NCBI GenBank assembly: GCA_019009955.1
Contig: CM032229.1
Location: 195,951,501 to 196,015,500 of the forward strand
Reading direction: 5' to 3'
Length of the DNA: 64,000 nucleotides
Origin: Riptortus pedestris
Lineage: Eukaryota > Arthropoda > Insecta > Hemiptera > Alydidae
Shown here: piece by piece, positions 44,184 through 54,776 of the stretch
How positions within the stretch are numbered: the stretch's first letter is position 1
How the letters are laid out: every line of letters begins with the position of its first letter
Notes under the pieces: model-generated
The model's database searches: none
The model's input: only the letters and a program-made list of their open reading frames with translations
What the model was told of the DNA's origin: nothing
Made by a program: the position numbers and the translations under genes

Positions 44184-44574
44184 TGTGGTGGAGTCATTGT
44201 GTTAGAGATAGAACAGTGTTATGTAATTAGAGCGAGAAGCGGGGGACAAGGCAAAAAGGAGACTGCTGACGAATGCGCTACTGGAAATTGGGGCGCATTG
44301 TGTCGTTAGGATTGAGAGAGAGTGAACAGTCTTGCTATGCTAGTATTACAGTGCCTTCTGCTTGCCTTGGCCCCCAGCGGTATGTCTGTTATAATATAAT
44401 TAGTGTTAAGTTTTAGTTTATGTTGTAAGGTGTAGTATAGGTATGTGTGTGTGTATATATCTGTATAACATAGATATAGTATAGTAGATAAGTCAGCTTC
44501 TATGTATATATTTTATAAATATATCTGTGTACCAACCAGCCATGTGTGTGCCTTACCGAGTAGCCAACATGACA
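44184..44574 (+). repeat. 3' LTR of the gypsy element
   Basis: 391 bp, TG...CA, one base different from the 5' LTR. It is followed by the AGTAA target duplication. Confidence 0.97.
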
Positions 44575-44607
44575 AGTAATATTTAGAAATAGTGAGCGGA
44601 AACTAAA

Positions 44608-44767
44608 TTATTATATTATTTATTTATTTATTAACGTCCACTTTTAGCAGATTTCCCTTGAGGGAAATCAGCTATTGAGGTTGTACTCATGACGGAATTT
44701 TCGAAATATTTCTTCAAATGTCCATCGATCCTACCCAGGAGATGACGAAAATGATGTCCATTCAAAA

Positions 44768-44815
<48 letters not shown>

Positions 44816-45569
44816 CTGTTACTGCTCTAGCGGTCGCAATTTTTGTTTGATCGTTACCAAACTCGATATTTAGTCGTTTTATGTAAAAAGAAAGATCGAG
44901 TTCGTTAACGGCTGAAATCGGATCAGTGGGAGGGGGGGTTTAGAGGCGAGGATTTTCGAAAATTCGAAATATCTCCGTTACTATACGTTGGACCGAAAAA
45001 TTGTACAGAATCAATCTTATTGCAAATTAAATTTACTATAAATATTGTTATATACATGTATTCTGTATCTTGAATATTAACCGAGATATTTGCATTTGTA
45101 TTCTGCGTGTGGTCACCAGTAGGCCATGTTCGGACTTTCCGCCGAGAGCTCTGATGGCCGTTTCAATAACTATTCGTCCCTCGTGAATAGGTATAAAGGT
45201 TAGGTTAACTGTTTTTTGGGGCTAGAAACTACTGGGTTATTACGTCCTAAATAATGCTTTAGGTTTAGAGGTTTCTTACTACTACAGTTGTTATTAGGCA
45301 GATTTCTCTATTGTAAAACTTCACGTGGGAAATCTGCTTAGTTTACGCAGCGCCTGCGTGACGGACTTTTTTTGCAACTTAGGCTAATCGGGACGGGTTA
45401 TCTACAGGTTACCACCCTTTTCTAGCCAGGGTGGGATTTTGGAACGTTATTTAATGAATTTCATCACTAAATGATTTCCTTTGCCCAGGCGAGAATCGAA
45501 CTCGCCACTCTATGTTTACCATGTGAGATAAAGGTCAACGCTTTAACTCGCATGGCTAACCTGAGCCCC
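44608..45569 (-). mobile_element. tRNA-derived SINE, copy 2, split by a hairpin-ended element
   Basis: The tRNA-like head is at about 45480-45569 (minus strand: TTAGCCATGCGAGTTAAAGC, then GCGAGTTCGATTCTCGCC, the B-box). The body runs down to TTGCAA at 45371-45376, and the 3' tail GTGGACGTTAATAAATAAAT is at about 44613-44644. The two parts are separated by copy G of the hairpin-ended family. Copies at 14466 and 63917 show the uninterrupted junction. Confidence 0.85.
44646..45370 (+). mobile_element. Hairpin-ended Helentron/DINE-like element, copy G, inside the SINE
   Basis: Starts CACTTTT-AGCAGATTTCCCTTGAGGG, has (TA)n at 44770-44810, a G-rich tract at 44931-44940, then GGCCATGTTCGG and CGCCGAGAGCTCT. 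The distal module ends GGGAAATCTGCTTAG, ACGCAGCGCCTGCGT (one stem-loop change), GACGGACTTTT. Flanking sequence is continuous with the SINE, so both ends are defined by comparison with uninterrupted SINE copies. Confidence 0.9.
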
Positions 45570-46234
45570 AAAACTAAATTACAATTACAGAAGAAGAGAC
45601 TTTCTAGCTATGGCTGAATATAGAAGTGAATCCGCTTTTTCATGTAATCTCTTCGCCACCGAAATGGAAGGTGAAATATTAAAGACATGAAATGATTCTA
45701 GCATATGGAATGGTGTGCCTTGCTCACTCTTACTCTCTACTTGAAATCGAGATTTCAATATGAAAAATAGTTTAATAATTGTACTGTGAATTTCGCTCAT
45801 AGATTTTTATTTTATTTTATTTTCATATTTTCATTTTAATATTTATATTGTATTATTAACCTAATTGTCGGAGGGTTTTATAGTACATACATTTTTATAT
45901 TCAACCGAATGAGTTTATTTTCAGCCATTTTCAGAATTTACTTGTCATTTATGAAGTACGAGAGGACAATGATCACCTCTTGTGAGGAATTTCCTGTAAA
46001 AGAAGTATAGTTGACATTTTTTTAAATTGTATACTGAAGATCTACTTGCAGTGGATATACCTCTTAATAAACTAGCTGATACTTGCTGGCTGTGAATACT
46101 GTAGCCATACTTGTCTATTGCTGAATAGATGGACTCTGAAGAATGATGGAGTCGTGAGCTATTGAGTATTTTCTGTCACTTTACGTTTAAGGAGGGAGTG
46201 AGAGGGTTGAGGCTGTTGGAGGGGATACACCAGA
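45570..46234. other. Intronic sequence without recognisable features
   Basis: AT-rich sequence after the SINE. Short frames exist on both strands but none resembles a known domain or has convincing splice sites. Confidence 0.5.
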
Positions 46235-46747
46235 GTGCAGTTAAACAAGGACAACATTGAAGTAAATGTATTTGCTTTATTTAAGAAAGGGAAGAATCAC
46301 GATGCAATGGGTCATGGAGATCAGTTTGGAAGCAAAGAAAGTGGTCCTTTACACCAGAATCCAGATTGGCCTTCTGACTATTGCCTCTCACGACTTCAAG
46401 GAGCAGCAGTGATGATATTGATGTTACAAGTAGAGGCAAACAGCTAGGAAATGCAGTAATCCTATGTAATGTTTGGTAGGATAGTATCGTAGTGACGGAG
46501 AGTGGCCAGCAAGAATCTGCCACCAAAGTGTAGGATCTGTGTTGCAGCAAGAGGAAATTCTATCCAGACTTCTTTCGACCGCAAATGCCCGTCATATACG
46601 AAGTACTTAAAAGGAATAATAATAGGAAGGGAGTATGGAACAGTAGCAGAAGAGAAGAGCCTCCCTCTAGTCGGGGGCAGAGAGCCAAGGCTGCAAAAGT
46701 ATATTCTGGATGTGTGTATGTCTGTTGAACACTACGAGTATACTTGA
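46235..46747 (+). pseudogene. Possible non-LTR ORF1 (Gag-like) remnant
   Basis: The frame at 46502-46747 contains PPKCRICVAARGNSIQTSFD then RKCPSYTKYLKGIIIGREYG. The spacing of KC-x2-C, a GN-S/H segment and (K/D)CPSY resembles the third zinc knuckle of jockey-type ORF1 proteins. Other cysteine knuckles are not visible and frames are broken upstream. This is a weak call on motif shape alone. Confidence 0.3.
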
Positions 46748-47462
46748 TAGTGAGCCTATGTCCGCCTAACATCGCTCTGGTTCCCGCAGTCATTGGCTAT
46801 GGTCAATACTATGCGATATTGGTGCTCCTAAATTCCAAATCAAAACCTTATCTGAGCAGAACACAACGGAAGAACACGAGGTGGCGTTCCCTGTTCGCGA
46901 TTATAACGGGTAAGATTATTACTGAATTTATTGACGATCAAGTATTGCATATGATAAACTATCCGAGCTCACAAACTACTCTTAGTGGATCGAAAGCTTT
47001 ACTCTCGGACTCCCGACTAAATGGGCGTAGCTAGTGGATGGAAGTATAATATTATCAGCTAACGTGTACAATGATACAAACAACGCGAGGACAATACGCG
47101 AAGCTAAAACTAGAGATAAGATAAACTGATTGGGATTCTTTTCAAGAAAAGTTGAAGGAATCCTTCTTACGTGCAATGAAAAGAAGTAAGATTACCGGAC
47201 TTCCCGAAAAATGAGATAGATGTGGCCTACTGATGAGCAGGGAACTAACCGCCCACTGTGCATCATGATTGAAGCCAAAAGGAGTCTAGTTCCTTAAGTG
47301 ATCAACTATTTGACAAAAAGATTGCGACAAAACAGCAGTATTGAACTGAGCATATATACTACAATGATGAAGATCAACTGCGTCATAAATATTTGCATGT
47401 CGGGGATACCGTGGTGTTACCCATGAGTGACTTATACCCCCTGTTACCCATGAGTGGCTTTA
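46748..47462. other. Intronic sequence without recognisable features
   Basis: Mixed-composition sequence with no recognisable exon, RNA or repeat, apart from a short duplication of TTACCCATGAGTG near 47420 and 47445 leading into the 88-bp array. Confidence 0.45.
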
Positions 47463-47815
47463 CCTCATCAACCATTGAAAGGCGTAGCATTGAAACTTTG
47501 GTTTACTTCATTAACCATTGGGAGTGTGTAGGGTTAAAGCAGAGACATTACCTCATCGACCATTGGAAGGCGTAGCATTGAAACTTTGGTTTACTTCATC
47601 AACCATTGGGAGTGTGTAGGGTTAAAGCAGAGACATTACCTCATCGACCATTGGAAGGCGTAGCATTGAAACTTTGGTTTACTTCATCAACCATTGGGAG
47701 TGTGTAGAGTTAAAGCAGAGACATTACCTCATCGACCATTGGAAGGCGTAGCGTTAAGCCTTTATCGGCGAATGAGTTAAAGCAGTGACTTCACTTCATC
47801 AGCCACTAAGAGCCG
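47463..47815. repeat. 88-bp tandem repeat, about four copies
   Basis: CCTCATC(A/G)ACCATTG occurs at 47463, 47551, 47639 and 47727. Each unit contains two related halves: CGACCATTGGAAGGCGTAGC and CAACCATTGGGAGTGTGTAG, so the 88-bp unit seems to be a duplicated 44-bp ancestor. Later units fade into degenerate sequence toward 47860. Confidence 0.9.
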
Positions 47816-47989
47816 CAAGGTTAAAGCTGTGGGCTTACGTCATCTACTAAGTGGAGGCACGGCATGAGAGTAAGGGTTATGCCATTCGTAAAATAATAGA
47901 ATATACATATTTAATTATTATATGACTTTAAATATATTTAACGAGCTATTGATCCGCTCTGGGATGAATTCGTAAGTAATTCTTCCTTT

Positions 47990-48285
47990 CCAAGAAACAT
48001 GCCACCGATATTGCCAGTGAATCATGACTCAATTATACAAAGTATACTTGAGCTCTTTGTATGTTCTTGTGCCAGCCATAAATACTCGACTCCCAATTCA
48101 AGCCTTTATAGCAGGCTCACAGATTGTGCTATTCTTAGCTGCTTCTCGAGTTGGACTGGTAGTTGCCCTGCAATCACTTGAAGGATGTCCATAGATACTG
48201 TTGTGTATGCTCTGTTGAGTATTAGCAATGTCTTCTTCTAGCTCTTTATCTTCACTTGGGTCTTGGTTCAGCTTGAGAAACAAAC
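47990..48285 (-). pseudogene. Non-LTR retrotransposon RT C-terminal fragment
   Basis: On the minus strand one frame reads MDILQVIAGQLPVQLEKQLR, AQSV, then RLELGVEYLWLAQEH after a stop. The string (V/I)IAGxxPxxLxxxxRxxxY is characteristic of the segment after the RT domain in R1/jockey-type ORF2. Only about 60 codons remain and no catalytic motif is present. Confidence 0.5.
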
Positions 48286-48566
48286 AATATTTATTTATTT
48301 ATTTAAATGAGTTCCGCAACGCTCCCGATTTACTCATTATTAAAGTGTCATTAAAAAAGTGAAATTTCAAAAAACAAACAAGAAACGGAAAAAGAGTGAA
48401 CTATGGCAAACTTTGATTTTTGAAACGGGATGCCAATAGCTGCAAAAAAGGGCCCTGTACGGCATAATTCTGTTGGCGGTACTCATTATTCACTTGTTCC
48501 TCATAATTGATGTTTAATGACCATACCTTCTGCATATTTTACATGTCAGGTCTTGTATGTGTTGTT

Positions 48567-49536
48567 AGCAGATTTCCCTGAAGGGAAATCAGCTATTGAG
48601 GTTGTACTCATGACGGAATTTTCGACATTTTTCTTCAAATGTCCATCGATCCTACCTAGTAGATGACGAAAATGAGGTCCGTTCAAAACTGTATATATAT
48701 ATCTATATATATATATATATATATATATATCTATCTATATATTTGTCTGTTACCGCTCTAGCGGTCGCAATTTTTGTTTAATCCTTACCAAACTTCATAT
48801 TTAAGCGTTTTATGTAAAATGAAAGATCAAGTTCGTTAACGGCTGAAATCGGACCAGTGGGAGGGGGGGGTTTAGAGGGGAGGATTTTCGAAAATTCGAA
48901 ATATCTCCGTTACTATACGTCGGATCGAAAAATTATACAGAATCAATCTTATTACAAATTAAATTTACTATAAATATTGTTATATACATTTATTCTCTAT
49001 CTTGAATATTAACCGAGATATTTGCATTTTTCAGTTTTCACCAAACCGCCACTTCTACTCATGTTACGTAAACAATACTCTGATACATAATAAATCACAT
49101 TATTGGAAGTTTAAATACCAAAAATTGTATTCAAGAGACCTTTATTATAAGAGATACATGCAAATATGCACTGGTGACTCCCCCCCCCCCATCTTAAAGG
49201 TTTGGACTACTAAAATTTTATTGATTGAGATAACAATTATTCGGACTCATTATTAATTACACTAGTAGATATAGTAAATAGTTCTCAATAAAATTAATAT
49301 GTTATATTCTGATATATTTCAGTAATTGTTTTTCTTTCCGGTGTGAGGCGGGACCAGTTTGTTTACATTTCTAACCTAACGCTTCCTGTCGGCAGGCTAT
49401 TGAAATTGGATGAAACATTTCTTATTTCCGTTTGTATTTATTCACGGTGTTGTGTTAGCAGTATGTATATTTATCTATTACTAAGCTTCACGAGGGAAAT
49501 CTGCTTAGTTTACGCAGCCCCTGCGTTACGGACTTT
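48567..49536 (+). mobile_element. Hairpin-ended element, copy F, long form
   Basis: Starts TGTT-AGCAGATTTCCCTGAAGGG, has (TA)n/(ATCT)n at 48692-48743, the G-rich tract at 48861-48871 and CCGAGATATTTGCATTTTTC. It then carries an extra segment (49030-49480) partly shared with copy E, including a C-run near 49180 and GGACTACTAAAATTTTATTG. It ends with GGGAAATCTGCTTAG, the ACGCAGCCCCTGCGT hairpin and a mutated TACGGACTTTT. Confidence 0.83.
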
Positions 49537-49861
49537 TTTAATGTTCATCCTCTCACCGAAGGTAATATCCAAGTACATCAAACTATCTGAGAGAAGAATG
49601 GAGACACCAATGATTGAAACACTAAATGCTCTTCTAGGTTTAATGTGTCCCTCAAACAAGGAGGCAACATTGTGGTCCTACCGCGATTTAATTTCAGCTC
49701 TTGCTTAGCGCTGTTCCCCAAACGCATACTGCTAGTCTCCTTTTCTTAATTTCTTACAGACAAGAGCCGAAATTTCCATGTCCGCACATTAACTGGGTCG
49801 CCAAGTAATCCGGCGTTAGTCATTTGGGGATGTCAACTGACGAAGAGATTTTCCGTTATGG
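49537..49861. other. Unrecognised sequence left of the 79-bp array
   Basis: A plus-strand frame here (KVISKYIKLSERRMETPMIE, ALLGLMCPSNKEATLW) is coding-like, but I recognise no domain and it lacks clear splice sites. It may be a fragment of an older mobile element. Confidence 0.35.
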
Positions 49862-52800
49862 CTCCTTCTTGTCTTCCAAACAAACTCAAATGCTTGGAGT
49901 ATGTATTTGCTCGCTCTCTCCTTGATTGCTTTAACTGCATCTCCTTCTTGTCTTCCAAATAGACTCAAATGCTTGGAGTATGTATTTGCTCGCTCTCTCC
50001 TTGATTGCTTTAACTGCATCTCCTTCTTGTCTTCCAAATAGACTCAAATGCTTGGAGTATGTATTTGCTCGCTCTCTCCTTGATTGCTTTAACTGCATCT
50101 CCTTCTTGTCTTCCAAATAGACTCAAATGCTTGGAGTATGTATTTGCTCGCTCTCTCCTTGATTGCTTTAACTGCATCTCCTTCTTGTCTTCCAAATAGA
50201 CTCAAATGCTTGGAGTATGTATTTGCTCGCTCTCTCCTTGATTGCTTTAACTGCATCTCCTTCTTGTCTTCCAAATAGACTCAAATGCTTGGAGTATGTA
50301 TTTGCTCGCTCTCTCCTTGATTGCTTTAACTGCATCTCCTTCTTGTCTTCCAAATAGACTCAAATGCTTGGAGTATGTATTTGCTCGCTCTCTCCTTGAT
50401 TGCTTTAACTGCATCTCCTTCTTGTCTTCCAAATAGACTCAAATGCTTGGAGTATGTATTTGCTCGCTCTCTCCTTGATTGCTTTAACTGCATCTCCTTC
50501 TTGTCTTCCAAATAGACTCAAATGCTTGGAGTATGTATTTGCTCGCTCTCTCCTTGATTGCTTTAACTGCATCTCCTTCTTGTCTTCCAAATAGACTCAA
50601 ATGCTTGGAGTATGTATTTGCTCGCTCTCTCCTTGATTGCTTTAACTGCATCTCCTTCTTGTCTTCCAAATAGACTCAAATGCTTGGAGTATGTATTTGC
50701 TCGCTCTCTCCTTGATTGCTTTAACTGCATCTCCTTCTTGTCTTCCAAATAGACTCCAATGCTTGGAGTATGTATTTGCTTTGAGTATGTATTTGCTCGC
50801 TCTCTCCTTGATTGCTTTAACTGCATCTCCTTCTTGTCTTCCAAATAGACTCAAATGCTTGGAGTATGTATTTGCTCGCTCTCTCCTTGATTGCTTTAAC
50901 TGCATCTCCTTCTTGTCTTCCAAATAGACTCAAATGCTTGGAGTATGTATTTGCTCGCTCTCTCCTTGATTGCTTTAACTGCATCTCCTTCTTGTCTTCC
51001 AAATAGACTCAAATGCTTGGAGTATGTATTTGCTCGCTCTCTCCTTGATTGCTTTAACTGCATCTCCTTCTTGTCTTCCAAATAGACTCAAATGCTTGGA
51101 GTATGTATTTGCTCGCTCTCTCCTTGATTGCTTTAACTGCATCTCCTTCTTGTCTTCCAAATAGACTCAAATGCTTGGAGTATGTATTTGCTCGCTCTCT
51201 CCTTGATTGCTTTAACTGCATCTCCTTCTTGTCTTCCAAATAGACTCAAATGCTTGGAGTATGTATTTGCTCGCTCTCTCCTTGATTGCTTTAACTGCAT
51301 CTCCTTCTTGTCTTCCAAATAGACTCAAATGCTTGGAGTATGTATTTGCTCGCTCTCTCCTTGATTGCTTTAACTGCATCTCCTTCTTGTCTTCCAAATA
51401 GACTCAAATGCTTGGAGTATGTATTTGCTCGCTCTCTCCTTGATTGCTTTAACTGCATCTCCTTCTTGTCTTCCAAATAGACTCAAATGCTTGGAGTATG
51501 TATTTGCTCGCTCTCTCCTTGATTGCTTTAACTGCATCTCCTTCTTGTCTTCCAAATAGACTCAAATGCTTGGAGTATGTATTTGCTCGCTCTCTCCTTG
51601 ATTGCTTTAACTGCATCTCCTTCTTGTCTTCCAAATAGACTCAAATGCTTGGAGTATGTATTTGCTCGCTCTCTCCTTGATTGCTTTAACTGCATCTCCT
51701 TCTTGTCTTCCAAATAGACTCAAATGCTTGGAGTATGTATTTGCTCGCTCTCTCCTTGATTGCTTTAACTGCATCTCCTTCTTGTCTTCCAAATAGACTC
51801 AAATGCTTGGAGTATGTATTTGCTCGCTCTCTCCTTGATTGCTTTAACTGCATCTCCTTCTTGTCTTCCAAATAGACTCAAATGCTTGGAGTATGTATTT
51901 GCTCGCTCTCTCCTTGATTGCTTTAACTGCATCTCCTTCTTGTCTTCCAAATAAACTCAAATGCTTGGAGTATGTATTTGCTCGCTCTCTCCTTGATTGC
52001 TTTAACTGCATCTCCTTCTTGTCTTCCAAATAGACTCAAATGCTTGGAGTATGTATTTGCTCGCTCTCTCCTTGATTGCTTTAACTGCATCTCCTTCTTG
52101 TCTTCCAAATAGACTCAAATGCTTGGAGTATGTATTTGCTCGCTCTCTCCTTGATTGCTTTAACTGCATCTCCTTCTTGTCTTCCAAATAGACTCAAATG
52201 CTTGGAGTATGTATTTGCTCGCTCTCTCCTTGATTGCTTTAACTGCATCTCCTTCTTGTCTTCCAAATAGACTCAAATGCTTGGAGTATGTATTTGCTCG
52301 CTCTCTCCTTGATTGCTTTAACTGCATCTCCTTCTTGTCTTCCAAATAGACTCAAATGCTTGGAGTATGTATTTGCTCGCTCTCTCCTTGATTGCTTTAA
52401 CTGCATCTCCTTCTTGTCTTCCAAATAGACTCAAATGCTTGGAGTATGTATTTGCTCGCTCTCTCCTTGATTGCTTTAACTGCATCTCCTTCTTGTCTTC
52501 CAAATAGACTCAAATGCTTGGAGTATGTATTTGCTCGCTCTCTCCTTGATTGCTTTAACTGCATCTCCTTCTTGTCTTCCAAATAGACTCAAATGCTTGG
52601 AGTATGTATTTGCTCGCTCTCACCTTGATTGCTTTAACTGCATCTCCTTCTTGTCTTCCAAATAGACTCAAATGCTTGGAGTATGTATTTGCTCGCTCTC
52701 TCCTTGATTGCTTTAACTGCATCTCCTTCTTGTCTTCCAAATAGACTCAAATGCTTGGAGTATGTATTTGCTCGCTCTCTCCTTGATTGCTTTAACTGCA

Positions 52801-53595
52801 TCTCCTTCTTGTCTTCCAAATAGACTCAAATGCTTGGAGTATGTATTTGCTCGCTCTCTCCTTGATTGCTTTAACTGCATCTCCTTCTTGTCTTCCAAAT
52901 AGACTCAAATGCTTGGAGTTTGTATTTGCTCGCTCTCTTGATTGCTTTAACTGCATCTCCTTCTTGTCTTCCAAATAGACTCAAATGCTTGGAGTATGTA
53001 TTTGCTCGCTCTCTCCTTGATTGCTTTAACTGCATCTCCTTCTTGTCTTCCAAATAGACTCAAATGCTTGGAGTATGTATTTGCTCGCTCTCTCCTTGAT
53101 TGCTTTAACTGCATCTCCTTCTTGTCTTCCAAATAGACTCAAATGCTTGGAGTATGTATTTGCTCGCTCTCTCCTTGATTGCTTTAACTGCATCTCCTTC
53201 TTGTCTTCCAAATAGACTCAAATGCTTGGAGTATGTATTTGCTCGCTCTCTCCTTGATTGCTTTAACTGCATCTCCTTCTTGTCTTCCAAATAGACTCAA
53301 ATGCTTGGAGTATGTATTTGCTCGCTCTCTCCTTGATTGCTTTAACTGCATCTCCTTCTTGTCTTCCAAATAGACTCAAATGCTTGGAGTATGTATTTGC
53401 TCGCTCTCTCCTTGATTGCTTTAACTGCATCTCCTTCTTGTCTTCCAAATAGACTCAAATGCTTGGAGTATGTATTTGCTCGCTCTCTCCTTGATTGCTT
53501 TAACTGCATCTCCTTCTTGTCTTCCAAATAAACTCAAATGCTTGGAGTATGTATTTGCTCGCTCTCTCCTTGATTGCTTTAACTGCATCTCCTTC
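49862..53595. repeat. 79-bp satellite array, about 47 nearly identical copies
   Basis: The period is 79 bp (CTCCTTCTTGTCTTCC at 49862 and 49941). Units are almost invariant; exceptions are AAACTC for AGACTC in three, CTCACC near 52621, a short unit near 52930 (CTCTCTTGATTG), and a rearranged region at 50755-50800 with a partial duplication of GAGTATGTATTTGCT. The repeated 61-codon minus-strand frame spans 2.3 units, recurs at each 79-bp step and always hits the same stop, so it is an array artefact. Confidence 0.98.
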
Positions 53596-54000
53596 GATGG
53601 GTTCATTTGGAAACTGTGCTAGTTCTACAGGAACAATCTGTGGAGTTGGCCTCCATTCATCCTCCACTTCTCTCTCATCTTGGCTTTTAGTGCTATATTT
53701 ATTGTCGGCACGCAAGCAACAACCTCGCTGGCAGACTTTTCCTTAACGTTTGCAGTGGTGTATCCTCGTCTGCTAAATCCTTCGGACAGGAGTGTTTCAA
53801 TATGAGTCGCACTGCCTCAGCGCATGTGCTTGGGAATCACTATTTCCCTCATCAGAGCACATCAAATAGTTGGTGTTAAGCAACTACTTCTGAGACACAA
53901 TGCTCGTGATACCACACGTGCTATCTTTGTACGCATCCTCCACAAAAGTCCACTTTGTCTCTTCCTGTTTTTGAGTTCGGAATGACATCGAACCCATTTT
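53596..54000 (-). pseudogene. Coding-like remnant adjoining the 79-bp array, family unknown
   Basis: On the minus strand a frame from 53715 reads ADNKYSTKSQDEREVEDEWR, PTPQIVPVELAQFPNE and then enters the satellite as GDAVKAIKERASKY. Upstream (about 53930-53980) another frame holds CGGC and WYHEHC with a stop between them, reminiscent of a PHD-like or transposase-associated zinc finger. A transposase tail is a guess; no catalytic motif is visible. Confidence 0.3.
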
Positions 54001-54118
54001 ATTTCCAGCAGCCTTTAGATTCTGTATTGTGTCTCAGTCCCATGTTATGCTCTCCAATGTACTAAGCTCCAATGTACTAAGGCCCTCCACGGAACTCGAT
54101 ATTTACGGAGCAAATATT

Positions 54119-54351
<233 letters not shown>

Positions 54352-54508
54352 ATTAATATAAGAATGCTTATATACTTAATAATTGCAATAATGCATTCAC
54401 ATGATGTAATCGATATTGTTTAATTGTTAAATCTTTTCCAATGATGAGTGTATATTGTGGTGTATATATACGTATTGTTGTTTTGTGGCATGAGTGGATA
54501 TGTTGTAG

Positions 54509-54593
54509 GTATTACACTCTAGGAAGCTACTGAGGAGCGGGACTGTGGTTGGCTCATTCAAGATTGACATCAGAACAATCTATGACGCAGATG
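54509..54593 (+). CDS. OTOF: Otoferlin-like ferlin, C2B exon variant a
   Basis: 85 bp between acceptor TTGTAG (54508) and donor GTACTA (54594). It enters in phase 0, matching the 33962 exon, and leaves with one base over (phase 1). The peptide has HSRKLLRSG, TVVGSFKIDIRT and IYDAD. Joined after FDKIITLS this reproduces the otoferlin C2B order (S-V-x-HS-(K/R)-x-LLRSGTxVGSFK(M/I)D). It is closer to vertebrate otoferlin than variant b in the LLRSGT block but has IYDAD where otoferlin has a Y-S-Q-P-type turn. The donor is weaker than consensus. The variant b exon follows 3.7 kb downstream. Skipping both, or using both, changes the downstream frame, so only one can be used in an ordinary transcript. 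Confidence 0.9.
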
Positions 54594-54776
54594 GTACTAA
54601 TACTTGAACGAGATACTCCACTTATATTTTTTTTCGCCCTGCCAGACCCTCACTTATCTCGAGTTCTGTACCACAACAAAAATAAGTTTAGGCAAAAGGT
54701 GATCACAATAAAACGCTAAAGGTTTTGTGAGACCTTTACCACCACTAGAACCAGAGGTAGTAGAGGTTACAACGGA

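Larger units (their letters stand above)
37787..44579 (+). mobile_element. Young Ty3/gypsy LTR retrotransposon with 5-bp target duplication
   Basis: A complete element of 6783 bp (37792-44574) flanked by AGTAA at 37787-37791 and 44575-44579. The LTRs are 391 bp, start TG and end CA, and differ at one base within the GTGTGTAT tract. Order inside: primer-binding region, gag, protease, pol (RT, RNase H, integrase), a short 3' region and a purine-rich tract before the 3' LTR. RT-RNase H-integrase order defines Ty3/gypsy. There is no chromodomain; the integrase tail has a GPF/Y-type module. Frame changes at the gag/protease/pol junctions and near the second zinc knuckle are described under the parts. 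Near-identical LTRs mean recent insertion. It lies in the long ferlin intron, in the same orientation as the gene. Confidence 0.96.

Noticed and set aside
49816..53715. Repeated 61-residue minus-strand proteins (MEDKKEMQLKQSRRER...)
   Set aside because: The same frame restarts every 79 bp and stops at the same place; it is a shadow of the satellite.
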